Made by a program: the position numbers and the translations under genes. From Gnetum montanum (Eukaryota; Streptophyta; Gnetopsida; Gnetales; Gnetaceae), in the NCBI GenBank assembly GCA_015680685.1, contig MNCI01002119.1:1010087-1039705 (forward strand): a stretch of DNA of 29,619 bases, written 5' to 3'. Positions 10,006 to 19,889 of the stretch are shown one piece after another. How positions within the stretch are numbered: the first letter of the stretch is position 1; each line of letters begins with the position of its first letter. A model generated the notes under the pieces. That model worked only from the letters and a program-made list of their open reading frames with translations, was not told where the DNA came from and did not search any database.

Positions 10006-11964
10006 TTAGTAAAATGGGGGATATCCCCCATAACTAAACGGTTGAGGATGATAAGGATTAATAAATGAAAGATAAGGATCCTTGCATGTTGGAAGTATTG
10101 GAGCTGGTCTATACTTAGCCCCTCGGGGTTCACACACTTGATTATAATAAGCATAGTGGGGCACTTTATACGATGTAGTTCCCGGATAACGAGTTGACCC
10201 ACTATAATGTTTGTGACCAGTAGATGGTATGCAAGGATCGGGATGTTGCCTTCCCTGATTGTGTTCATTGGGTTGTATGTTTGTTGGAGGGTTAGTTGGT
10301 GGCCCTGATGAAGTTACATGAGGCATTGGGTTCGAAGGTAAGGGTGCACCACAGTGTGGGGCTTGTGCTGAGTTGGAAGATGCAATGGCCTCGGAATTGG
10401 GTTGTCCCTTCTTATGGCCGTGTTTAAAGAAGGGGTGCTTTGGATGTTGAGGAGGCCTCTCACTGCTATTGATAGCAGGAGCATAAGTAGCGCTCAGAGG
10501 TTGTTGCTGTGGCATGGGCACCTTAGGAATAGTTGGTGGCACTATGGAAGGAGGGAAAGGATGAGAATGTTGAAAGTTAGCAGGGATATAAGGTGCACAA
10601 GGTGGTGGTTGTGTTGGAGGCATGGGTTGATGGTATTGTGGTGAGATAAAGTGTGTTGGACCAATTGGAGAAACAAGATGTTGAAAGTGATAAGCATTTG
10701 GATTCGAAAAATATGAAGGGTGTCTCCAGTCTAAGGGTGGTCTCCCCCAGGACTGGGATTGTTGCCACTGTGATTGAACACAGTATCTCTGTACGAACTC
10801 TAGATGTAACGTGTTTCCCCAATGCTCATGTAGATGTAACAATATTGGGCATTAGCCTTTGGGGTGTTCGTATAGGCATATGTTGCATTCGTATGTATGA
10901 TTGGCAATTGAGCACTTATTCCCTTCATTCTTTTTTTCCGAATGTCTAATGTTTTTTCCTGCTTCTTAGGTTGTCAAAACTCTATCTCCAATGGTGTTGG
11001 TATATTTTCCACACTTTTGATACATCTATTCCAACATCTTATTGATCTTTGCCTCGGCTTCCTCTAATGATTGTTGTATTAGCAAAGATGATGTTTCCAC
11101 CTTGAGATTGGTTGATTTCTCCTTTTTATGATCATGGACCTTTGTTGAGTTGAGATTTTGGTCCCGTTGATGTTTTTCAATACTCTCCCATCTAGCTAAT
11201 TCTCCTTCTTCTTTTGATACTCGCTTAATAAGCTATTGGATTTGGTGGGTTTGTAGTTTGTATAGGATCCCTAAGGTTTCTCTTGTTGCATTACGTAACC
11301 CATTAATAATATGGTACATTAGCCTTTCCTCGAAAAACCCATGGCCTGGATAGTTGTTTAATAGTGAATAATATCTTTCTAAGGCCATGTCCAAGGGTTC
11401 ATGTTTTGCTTGTTTCCATACTTGGATTTGTTTCCTCAAGGCTGACACTCTTACGTAGGTTTGATATTTTTCGTTAAATACTTCTACGATTGTTAACCAA
11501 CGTCATATTGAATTTGGTTTTAATGATCTATACCATACTTTTGCTTGGTCAACGAGTGTTATCGGAAAGAGCTTAAGTTTTTTCCAATCGTTATCAATGT
11601 TGTTCCATGTACAGGCATCGTAGAAGGCTTATAAATGTTTATGCAGATCTAAGTCATAGCCTCCTGAAAAAGTAGGGAAGTTTTTTAAATCGAGCCTGGG
11701 TAGATGGCTCTCTTTACGATGCCTACGTGAGATTTGAACAACCTCTTGTATTTGCATTAAGCTTGTAGTGGCCAGTGGGGGTTCATCGTCATCGGGTAAG
11801 TTATGCTTTCGTGTGTTGGGATGACGTTGCTTTTGTTCATGTTGATAAGAAACTCCCACTTCAGGTTGTATACTCTAATCTTCATTGTCATATAGTTTGT
11901 TGGTTCTCCAATGTACTTCCTCACTAAGTGTGGCATTATTATAATAGTCTTGTAGGAGAGGCAT
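10006..11964 (-). pseudogene. Gag of element B (broken)
   Basis: Structural particle protein, about 650 codons from the ATG at 11962-11964 to the TAG at 10006. The N-terminus reads MPLLQDYYNN, followed by an acidic DDDEPPLATTSLMQIQEVV segment. The capsid-like retrotransposon gag core contains AFYDACTWNNI, KLKLFPITLVDQAKVWYRSL and FNEKYQTYVRVSALRKQI. After a charged helical part comes a zinc knuckle, CNICLYEHPKG*C, of C-x2-C-x3-H-x4-C spacing. The last 280 residues are rich in Pro, Gln and His. One frame throughout, with about seven stops (CGA to TGA, TGG to TAG, CAA to TAA types) and a small in-frame deletion relative to element D near 11260. Confidence 0.88.
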
Positions 11965-12088
11965 TGTTTAAAGTTGTGTGTGAATTTAGGCGTGACTTTT
12001 TATAATTATTTCTTCTTTCTAAGAGATATATCGTTAAGTCCTATACAACAACCTTGTATGATATAACTGATCTAGATAACTAGCACCG

Positions 12089-12106
12089 TCACCAGCAACG
12101 GCACCA
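12089..12106 (-). promoter_or_regulatory. Primer-binding site of element B
   Basis: TGGTGCCGTTGCTGGTGA on the minus strand, one base inside the 5' LTR. It matches the better kept site of element D except for C/T and G/T changes, and resembles the complement of plant tRNA-Asp 3' ends. Confidence 0.8.
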
Positions 12107-12820
12107 ATGATGAGTGGTGAGGTACCCCTACACTCAACCATACGAATACGAGCGTTCTCATGCGCGATCCGATCGAACTCCGCAAACAGACTAGTTGTGG
12201 CACCTAGACAATTATCCTTAGGTTGCAGTTCACTGTCTTCCCACATGGACTAGTATTATATTTTATCACGTATGGTTTAGTCTAGAGTAAGGTGTATAAT
12301 GTGGTTCTAATTCTAATGCTACTCCTAAAGGTAGTGGAAAATAATATTAACCAAGCTAAGCTAGGAGGGAAAGGGTAAGAGAATCTAATCTAGCCTAAGT
12401 GCGATGAGCATCCGATTCCTTGATCAACCATACACATCTTGGACTTCGTGCATGACTACCACTAGGATTACCAAGCGCAAATCCTAGGTATGCCACTGGG
12501 ATACCAAGTAGTCACACTTAAATGCTCGTAACCAAGTCGTACTCATTTTGCGTTGCTAAGAGATGAGGGTGAGAGAGAAAGTAGTAAATAAAAATTAAAT
12601 AAATAAATAAACAAAGAGAATGTTGTAATGATGAAGTAATCTCGATCTTTATTGCCAGTCATGTGCGTGTCCAAGTACATCACACTCAAATAAAGAATGC
12701 CGTATAATTACATTCGCCACACTACGGGCAGACACGGGAAAATAATCTATCTCTGGAAGGATCAAACTGCCAGAGCTTCGCTACTTCTATTCTAGGATGA
12801 TAAATAAGGGAGAGCCGCTT

Positions 12821-12831
12821 CTTATTTATAG
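12821..12831 (-). promoter_or_regulatory. TATA box of the 5' LTR of B
   Basis: CTATAAATAAG on the minus strand, just downstream of the palindrome cluster. This is the promoter that would make the genomic RNA of the element. Confidence 0.75.
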
Positions 12832-12859
12832 ACATTGCGGTGGATTACGACATTGCGTA

Positions 12860-12902
12860 CGCGATATCATAGGGAAGACGCGATATCGTGTACACGATAT
12901 CG
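12860..12902 (-). repeat. GATATC palindrome cluster in U3 (5' LTR of B), with a perfect 22-bp palindrome
   Basis: Three GATATC units. The last two are joined as CGATATCG-TGTACA-CGATATCG (12881-12902), a perfect 22-bp palindrome. Confidence 0.88.
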
Positions 12903-12912
12903 TCTCCCATCA

Positions 12913-12917
12913 ATAAT
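12913..12917. repeat. Target-site duplication of element B, right copy
   Basis: ATAAT abuts the right LTR end and pairs with GTAAT at 4294-4298. Confidence 0.8.
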
Positions 12918-14170
12918 CATGGTCAATGCATCAGTGTAAGAGAGAATAATATATGCCAATGTCAACATCTAAGGGTTCATGTGTTCCTTGTTTTTAGCCT
13001 TGGATTTGCCTTCTCAGATTGGACACTTTGGAGTGCATCTGATATTTATCATTGAATAGTTATAATATGGTACTCCATGTGCAGATAGATTCTAGCTCTA
13101 AAGACCAATACTAGCCTTCAGCTTCCTTAATAAGTATCTTGGGGAAGAGTTTGAGTTTTTGCCAATCATTTTAAATGTTTTTTAAGACACAGTTATATCC
13201 CCCTCAAATCTTTAGATATTGTTCATGTCTAAGCACTTGATTTGACTGTCCTTCATATGCCTAGTTAGAATCTTAACTACCTTTGCAATGTTAAGCATAC
13301 TCTTTGAGTTACTAATAAAGGCTCATCATCATCAGTATTTTGTTGTCACTGATAATGTCCTTTGTTACCCCTTTGATTATTGTGGGCATGGCGATTAGTA
13401 TTATTGTTTCAATGCTCACCTTCATTATAGTCGTTTCTTCAACAACATCTCTCAGAATCAGAAGAAGAGAAAGAAAGAGATTTAAATGAAGAGGATGAAG
13501 AGGGAGGTGGATTGCCACCACCATGGTGTCTACCAACTCCCCTTCGATTATCATGGCCATGTTCATTACTTTTTGTATCATCTTGATGCTTAGTCAATTC
13601 CTTACCATGATTTTTATCCTTTCCTAAACCTAAATTATGAATTGTAGACTACAGATTCAAGGTCACACCCTCATCACCAGTAACAAAGGGTAGAGAATCT
13701 TCATGCTGAGAGCCCTCAAAGGGAGGTTCCTCATTTTCATCTTGGTTTAGTAAGAATAAGAGATTAGTGAACCATTTCCCCTTAACATCCTCATGATGTC
13801 TCTCTTGATGTTGATCTTGCATACGTTGTATGTCAATGGGATGGTAGTCCTGAGTATCATAACCATACACAATGTATTCCTCTTGAAGATCTGAGATGTC
13901 TAACTTCTTCAGAGTTTGAAGTAGCATCCTGGGCATAGATCGATCAGGAGACAATAAAACGTTGCCTTCCATATCATGCCATTGCAGTTGCTCATCTTGA
14001 AGCAGGATAAAGGTGAAATCAGGCAAAAACTCATCTGGATGAGTATATACCACTTTGCACTCTTGTGGAACTAGCGATTTTGTGTCATTCCACCTATGAG
14101 AAGAAGAAATTTTGCAAACAAATAAAGCATTAGTGTGCTTTGTAGTTATATTATTTGGGAATGATGTCAA
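12918..14170 (-). pseudogene. N-terminal part of element C gag, with long leader region (broken)
   Basis: The frame opens at the ATG at 14168-14170, some 70 bases from the primer site. It runs 173 codons to a TAG and continues in the same frame past it. These first residues include LVPQECKVVYTHPDEFLPDF and have no counterpart in the gags of B and D. A region rich in His, Asn and Gly follows (HGHDNRRGVGRHHGGGNPPP) with a Ser run. Then DDDEPLLV matches the acidic segment of the other gags. The gag core is recognisable after frameshifts: DWQKLKLFPKILI, FNDKYQMHSKVSNLRRQIQG and HEPLDV, up to the insertion of B. The leader's function is unknown. Confidence 0.75.
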
Positions 14171-14240
14171 ACTTGGGGTTCATTCAACAATATTAATGAT
14201 ATCCACTAAACCTAGATAGTGCACATTTTAACAACCAAAG

Positions 14241-14258
14241 TCCCCAACAATGGCACCA
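14241..14258 (-). promoter_or_regulatory. Primer-binding site of element C
   Basis: TGGTGCCATTGTTGGGGA on the minus strand, one base from the LTR. It differs from the D site by a few transitions and is again tRNA-Asp-like. Confidence 0.78.
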
Positions 14259-14259
14259 A

Positions 14260-15190
14260 TGATGAGTCGTTGAAGGTACCCCTACGCCCAACCATACGAA
14301 TCACAAGGCATTCATGCGTGATCCGGTCGAATTTTGTAGACTCTATAGCCCCCGGTGTACTGGTTTTCTAGGAAGTGAACCTTGTCCTAATGGTTGTTCA
14401 TTATCTTCCCAATAACACATGTGATGTGGAATGATATGGTTAAGTGTAATTGAGGCATATGATTTTTATCATTTTATGTTTTATATTTTCAGTGCTTAAA
14501 GAGAGAGATGAAGTAAATTGAGAACTAATTTAATTTAACTATTTAACTAATCTCTAACTAATCCCAACATAAGCATCTAATCCCACTTTCCATACACGTC
14601 CTGAACCCACGTATTAACTACTAGGTTACCAAGCACTACACTACTAGGTGCACCAAGTAATAATGTTGCTGGGATTAACAAGTGAATACATGTCTACGCT
14701 CAAAGCAGTCATACTTATGTACTTAATCTATTTAGCTTAATTGGTTAAATTATAATTTAGCTTAATTAATTAAATATTTAATAAAAATAATGAATGCATA
14801 AATAAAACATTTAAACTATCCAGAATGCTGCAAGGTTTATCAAAAGCTCATCTTTATTGTTGTACACACTAGTGTGGTTTAGGTACAATAATGCTCAAAT
14901 AAAGATCTGTACACTCAATGACTCCTACTATGAGCACTTGGGAAAATATTCTAACTTTTGAATGTAAAAATTGCAAGAGTTTGGCTACTACTATGACTTG
15001 AATGCCCATAAACATCGCTAGGAGCCTGTATTTATAGTTTTTGCTGTAGGATTACACTGACGGGACCCCATGGACATAGTAAACACTATGTCAACGTAGC
15101 CCCATCAATGAGCTAAGACCATGTAAATGGGACATCATTGACGAGGGCCCATCAATGAGGCCATGTCAACAGGGGCCCATCGACGCGACA
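14260..15190 (-). repeat. 5' LTR of element C (outer end uncertain)
   Basis: On the minus strand it ends CGACTCATCA at 14260. It carries a TATA box (CTATAAATACA, 15027-15037) and an AATAAA-type signal near 14850. Its U3 part (15060-15190) has repeated GGGCCCATC and ATTGATGGG blocks instead of the GATATC cluster. The inner half aligns with the LTRs of B and D and with the solo LTR at 22048. The outer end could be 15154, about 15190 or 15196, because the partner LTR is outside the window. Confidence 0.75.
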
Positions 15191-15397
15191 CATTAACACT
15201 TAATCACTTATCCAACAGTATGATAAGCAATTAAGACTTTCTCATTAACATTTTAATTAGCAATCTTTTATTATATTTATGTGAATATTGTGATACTTTT
15301 AAAGATCATCATCATCAATCATTTCTTTTAAATAGTGTTGACTCTAAGTGAAGCTTGGTGATACCAAATATAATTGGCTTTCAACTATTTCTTTTCT

Positions 15398-15490
15398 GAT
15401 GGTATTGGCTTAGTGGTAAGAGTTTCGATATGAAAACCTTAAGTCACATGTTTGATTCTAGGGGGCAACATTGAGCTAATATAATTTATT
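15398..15490 (+). repeat. tRNA-derived SINE copy, plus strand
   Basis: The head shows a pol III A box (TTGGCTTAGTGG, from 15405) and a B box (TGTTTGATTCTAG, about 15449-15461), about 40 bases apart as in tRNA-derived SINEs. The following GGGGGCAACATTGAG block is shared with three other copies. It is too divergent and lacks the folding to be a working tRNA gene. Confidence 0.65.
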
Positions 15491-15544
15491 GGAAATGAAA
15501 AAAATTTAAACAATATTTACCCTTAAGATTTACGGTCAAATTAG

Positions 15545-15631
15545 AACTTTATGACTCAACATTACCCAATAGAATCGAACTGATAACTTGGAGCTTCAAA
15601 ACTAAGAGTCTTACAACTAGGCTAACATCTC
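15545..15631 (-). repeat. tRNA-derived SINE copy, minus strand
   Basis: On the minus strand: A box TAGCCTAGTTGT (15613-15624), B box AGTTCGATTCT (15571-15581), then TTGGGTAATGTTGAGTC. It is inverted relative to the copy at 15398-15490. A (CAT)n run at 15628-15642 borders it. Confidence 0.68.
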
Positions 15632-15750
15632 ATCATCATCATCTTGGCCTCATCCCAACTAGAAAATACCTTATTAGTAGTAAAAATAATTATGAATTTG
15701 TTATAATCTAGTACATCCAACAAGGTTTCAATGTACATCCTCCTCCTTCT

Positions 15751-15790
15751 CATAGCCTTATCCAAAACAACATGGGGTTGACTACATGAG
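15751..15790 (-). repeat. 3'-tail motif of an RTE-type LINE or related SINE
   Basis: On the minus strand CTCATGTAGTCAACCCCATG and then GGATAAGGCTATG. This resembles a motif common near the 3' ends of plant RTE-type LINEs and their partner SINEs (recalled, not searched). No ORF is attached. Confidence 0.4.
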
Positions 15791-15920
15791 TTAGTAAAAA
15801 TTCATGTCATGTAATCTCCATAAATACTGAAATGAAATGAAAAATGATTTTTTGTTTGCATCCACTAAGACCCTTTATATTTGGTGGAATAATTTTAAAT
15901 TCTTTTTTAGGAAACTTTTT

Positions 15921-15998
15921 TTTACATAACTCAATGCAACCCATTAGACTCAAACCTATGACATAGGTTTTATAAGTTAGGACTCTTAAGGCTATGTT
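15921..15998 (-). repeat. tRNA-derived SINE fragment
   Basis: On the minus strand the B box GGTTTGAGTCT (15946-15956) is followed by AATGGGTTGCATTGAGTTATG, the same body as the copies at 15398 and 15545. The A-box part is eroded. Confidence 0.5.
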
Positions 15999-17339
15999 TG
16001 TATATAACTTAGTGTAATTTATTGAAATTTCACATGTTACATATATAATGAATTATGATTACAATAATTTAGTTACATAAATGATAAAAGTAAAACTAAT
16101 ATTTGATTTTATTTTTTGATTAAGACCATAGGGGCTACAATCAAATAGATGTGATCTACTAAGTAATAGTATCCCACTATAAAGGCTATTGCATTGCTAC
16201 TTCACCTAATAAAATAAAATTTTATTACATCTATGATTTCAATTTCAAAAATATGCAAGGGGAAATCAGAATTTAACACCCCATACTTGCTAATCCTTGG
16301 ACACCACATGTAAACTCAAAATGTAGATGAACTAAGACATCTTATAAAGAAAAAAGAAAAGTGAGTCTTAAGTGTATTTTAAACTTGTAAGTTGTTGGTT
16401 GATAAATACATAATTTTTTATGAAATTTCAATAAAAAAGATTATATTAATAAAAACAAAAAGTATAAAAAACATTCAGTAAGCATGTTAGGTATCCTTAT
16501 AGGTGAAGAAACAAAAAAAATAAAAAATAAATGGCTATTCACTTAGCCTTTGCAACCTGAACATGATAATAAGGAGACTAACTTGCCAACACATTAAAAA
16601 AGCCACTAAGAAACTTGGCCATTATGTTAATATCTAATAAGTTTAAATCTCAAAATTTCCTCTCTAAAGTATCATGTTGGCTACACATATTAGGGTATGC
16701 TTGTAGTTATTCTTTCGGGTTTTTGATATTCCCCTCCTCTTTTAAAATTTGAGCATAACTTAACTGGGGGATGTTAGACCTCAATAATAAGTAAAAAATT
16801 TAGAGTACATCATATTCTTAGCATTGAGTAAAAAATACCAAACACAACATGGAAAAGAAAAAAGTTTTTAGCATTGGATGATGCTTTGAAATATCAATAA
16901 AGAAAAATTAATCACTAGTTTAGCTATATATTTATAATATATATCTATTATTTGGCCAAGAGAATCTTATATATTTTACAAATTAATAAAATCTCAAATT
17001 GATTTATCAAGAATTGATATTCATATTGATTTATTGAAAATTGATTCATAGTGTTTTTTTTCCATAGCGTAGACTTTACATTGCATGTTTTTCCATGGCG
17101 TGGACTTTCCAACATATTTTTCTCCATTGTGTGGGATCTTACATGGTGTGTGATGTGGAGGGTGACAAAATACACTCCCCCCTCCCCCCATCGCGCCAAT
17201 CGTATTGGCCTTTCGGCCAAAATTAGTAGGGAAGATGGTGCCAAATTTGACAACATTTACATCACTCTCAACATATGTGCTTAAAATTAGAATAGTAAAA
17301 GGATTCGATGTAGTGATATAAAACAAGGATATTTTTTTC
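15999..17339. other. AT-rich sequence without a recognisable gene
   Basis: Apart from a degenerate tandem repeat (17055-17150) and a small hairpin, TTGGCC-TTTC-GGCCAA at 17205-17220, I see nothing I can name. The short reading frames near 16950-17330 arise from the tandem repeat. Confidence 0.5.
17055..17150. repeat. Degenerate tandem repeat, three units of about 31 bp
   Basis: Units share a TTTTTCCATGGCGTGGACTT-like core: CCATAGCGTAGACTT, CCATGGCGTGGACTT, CCATTGTGTGGGATCTT. Confidence 0.5.
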
Positions 17340-18700
17340 CTTTGAGCATAATCTTACTATTTTTTGGAATTATGTGATTGATTAAATTCAAAAGAAGCTT
17401 GATAAATGGAAAGAAAAAAAGCTCACGCTTGCTATCAAAGTTTTAATTATTAAGTGCATGCTTCAATCAACTCATGTTTATTACTCTAGTTGTTGGATCA
17501 TTCTAAAACATTTTCTAAGAGAATTGATCATATTATCTATTGGTTTCTTTGGTCTACTAAGCAACATCAAAAAGGTTATTTTAGAGTTGCTTGGGATATT
17601 TGCAGTGGTAGCAAGAAAGATGGAGGACTTGGCCTTATTAATTTTTATAACCTAGACATTTTTTAGCAAAATGGATTACAAAGTGCATTAATAGAGATAA
17701 TGTTTAAATTCTTCTTTTAAGAAATAGACTTATGTAAGGAAAGCCTAAGAATAATAATAATTAGTCTTCTAATAACCTTCTTCGCTATCTTCTTTTTCCT
17801 CAAGCCATTTCTATTTTTGGTTTTCTAATTCTCAAACAAAGTTGGAAGACATGGTTGAAGCTTAGTGTATGTTGGAATTACAATCATATTATCATATGAG
17901 AAGATATGCTTAAGAAAATTAGCCCATGATGGCTTTCTTTTAATGAGGGAGCTTGGACTACTAATGCATCTAGATTATGTAACACTTGGAGCAGATTTGG
18001 TATCACTGCAACTTCTTGTCTGCATATGCATGATAGATGGATTACTTGGAATAAAAATTTTAGCCTATCTGATTTGAATAGAAAGAGGAAAAAATTTTGA
18101 AAAATTAATTTATAATCTTAAGATCTTATTTAAAGTGGACAACAATTTGCATTAGGCTTTTCTAGATATTTTTTAGAAAGATAGTAGACATGTTTTTCCT
18201 TTTAATTTGAAAGTTTTTTATGAGATTATTACAAAGAATGATTTTCTTCATTACAAATTCAATAAGAACTAGAAAATTCAATTATCCTTGCAGTTTTTGA
18301 TGAGGAAAATGAAAGATATTTGGAGAGATCATATATTTCCTAAAATTCATATTTTTTATGGTGACTTATTCATCAAGGTCTTCTCATTAATACTTGTATT
18401 AAACATATGAGAAATGTTTCTCCTCGATGTCTTCTTTGTAGAAGTCTTGGAAATGGACATCTAGAATTTATAATAGCTTTAAACAAAGAATCAATGAATT
18501 CATTGCTTTGTTTGCTTCATATCTTTGCATTTGGACTTGGTTTCGACTATTTGTTCTCTACTCTATTTGGAAGCTTCCATGTGCAATTATTTTCCAGTAG
18601 CAAGTACATAACTATGATCTTGCTTCGAATATCAAATACCAAATTCTCAAAGATGTCACTTTTTAGGTACAACTTCAAGAAAAAGAGCTCTAAGTGAAAG
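17340..18700 (+). pseudogene. L1-like LINE remnant: C-terminal reverse transcriptase and zf-RVT region
   Basis: Non-LTR retrotransposon ORF2 end. After DKWKEKKLTLAIKVLIIK comes WFLWSTKQHQKGYFRVAWDI and then GSKKDGGLGLINFYNLD (17545-17650), the usual end of a plant L1 reverse transcriptase. Near 18330-18475 PKIHIF and RCLLCRSLGNGHLE correspond to the zf-RVT domain that follows it in plant LINEs. Stops and frameshifts are many. A second, shorter copy of the same family is at 24840-25614. Confidence 0.75.
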
Positions 18701-19680
18701 CTAAATAATTAATTTATTTTCTACAATATTTTGTTTTTGTTTTGGAGGCTCAAACTTAGGAAGCTTTCGACTTATGTTGTTATTTGTTGTTTATCTCTAA
18801 TTGATGTATTTTTTTTATAGAGAGTTTTCTCTTTCTATTTATAATAAACTCTTCACTAAGAAGTGAAAGCTCATGAGGGTACTTCTGAATAAGGGCAAGG
18901 CTTGATACTTTTCCTACCCCATGAAAACCTAAAATGGTATTCCCAAAAGTGTTAGAATTTTTCTTTTGACTTTTTCTTCAATGATCTAATGTACTATGAA
19001 TTTTATTATTATTCATTTTTTGCGGTCTCACACCTCCCTTCCTTGAGGTAGTCATAGAAAGCTATGACAAAATACAAATTTTTGTAGAAAATGAAGATGC
19101 AATCGAAGATAATCACATATATTATCTATCGTGATTGACCTTATGTAAAATTTTTCTTGCCATTACCTATAGCCTAATTCTCAACATTAGTTTTGATCTT
19201 TGAGTTAATCGTATTCTTATCATATAAGGAAATATTTCCCTTATGAGCTATCAATTTGAAGTAATCAATTCTTCCCATGTAAAAGTAAACTTGCAAGTAT
19301 GCATCATGCTTGAGCTATCATTATAGTTTATAATACATAAAGTCAAAATTAGGTTTCAATAATCCTCCTTGGAATTTAACATTGTTTATAAAAATATTTT
19401 CTACTTTTAATCATAAAGTTAAAAATAATTAAGTCAAAACCACCAAATCTTAAGAATTTACAAGACATGTTAAGTTTCAACTATAATTGTTTACTTGCAA
19501 CTTGTAGCAAAATATAAAGCCTATGTATTTTCAAATATTTGCATCTTAATTTTTATGATAAGGAAACTTGAGACTAGTAAGTCAATCTCTATTCATTAAC
19601 CACATAATAAGGTGAATTTAACATGCTATAAGTTGATATGTTTTGAATAATGTTGTTGCTGCAGGAGGGGGATATGGGGT
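18701..19680. other. AT-rich sequence without a recognisable gene
   Basis: It may include the 3' untranslated part of the LINE just upstream. I see no ORF, RNA gene or clear repeat boundary. Confidence 0.45.
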
Positions 19681-19780
19681 TTCTGGGAAATTTATAACTT
19701 AATATTACCCACAAAAATCCAAGTAATAACTTGGAGTAATTTCCAAATCAAGAGTCTTAACAATAGGGTAACACCTCAAT
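19681..19780 (-). repeat. tRNA-derived SINE fragment
   Basis: On the minus strand GTTACCCTATTGTTAAGACT, then CCAAGTTATTACTTGG and GTGGGTAATATTAAGTTATA match the copy at 15545-15631 in order. The B box is eroded. Confidence 0.55.
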
Positions 19781-19889
19781 ATTATTGCTACTTAGAAGTG
19801 TATGTAATTGGTTGTGGATTCTAATTAAGATATTGCATTTTTTAAGATTAATTATGTTAAAGCCTATTATAGAATTAAAAATCCTATGG

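Larger units (their letters stand above)
4299..12912 (-). mobile_element. Element B: complete non-autonomous LTR retrotransposon (gag + plant transposon-protein ORF, no pol)
   Basis: An 8614-bp minus-strand element with two related LTRs (12108-12912 and 4299-5136). Each shows TGATG at its start and CATCA at its end. It has a tRNA-Asp-type primer site at 12089-12106, a G-rich tract next to the 3' LTR, and a target duplication ATAAT/GTAAT. Inside are gag (10006-11964), a 1.9-kb spacer and ORF2 (5305-8066). I find no protease, reverse transcriptase, RNase H or integrase motif anywhere in it. Enzymes would have to come from another element; a C-like gag-pol element with a related gag and LTR ends is a natural candidate (inference). 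Confidence 0.88.
12108..12912 (-). repeat. 5' LTR of element B (805 bp)
   Basis: On the minus strand it runs from TGATGGGAGAC at 12912 to CCACTCATCA at 12108, next to the primer site. It has a TATA box at 12821-12831, an AATAAA-type signal and an AAAT-rich run near 12590-12615. It pairs with 4299-5136. Confidence 0.92.
1..15190 (-). mobile_element. Element C: Ty3/Gypsy LTR retrotransposon, Athila/Tat-like, interrupted
   Basis: This is a decayed minus-strand element. Reading right to left it has a 5' LTR (14260 to about 15190), an 18-nt primer-binding site, gag, protease, reverse transcriptase, RNase H and integrase. The integrase and the 3' LTR run off the left edge. Element B (4299-12912) is inserted in gag. 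The domain order PR-RT-RH-IN is that of Ty3/Gypsy. The FMDD polymerase motif, the primer site resembling the 3' end of tRNA-Asp and the short zinc-knuckle context suggest the Athila/Tat side of plant Gypsy elements; this lineage call is from memory of the families. Many in-frame stops show it is dead. Confidence 0.85.

Noticed and set aside
10402-10949. Plus-strand frames of 80 and 98 codons, and the 81-codon alternative minus frame
   Set aside because: Shadows of the repetitive gag tail of element B; the same shadow appears at the matching place in element D (27746-28150).
15405-15461. Functional tRNA gene
   Set aside because: A and B boxes are present but no acceptor stem or cloverleaf forms, and related copies share non-tRNA sequence after the B box, as in SINEs.
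17051-17284. 77-codon plus-strand frame and overlapping minus frames of about 100 codons
   Set aside because: They are produced by a degenerate 31-bp tandem repeat and match no domain I know.
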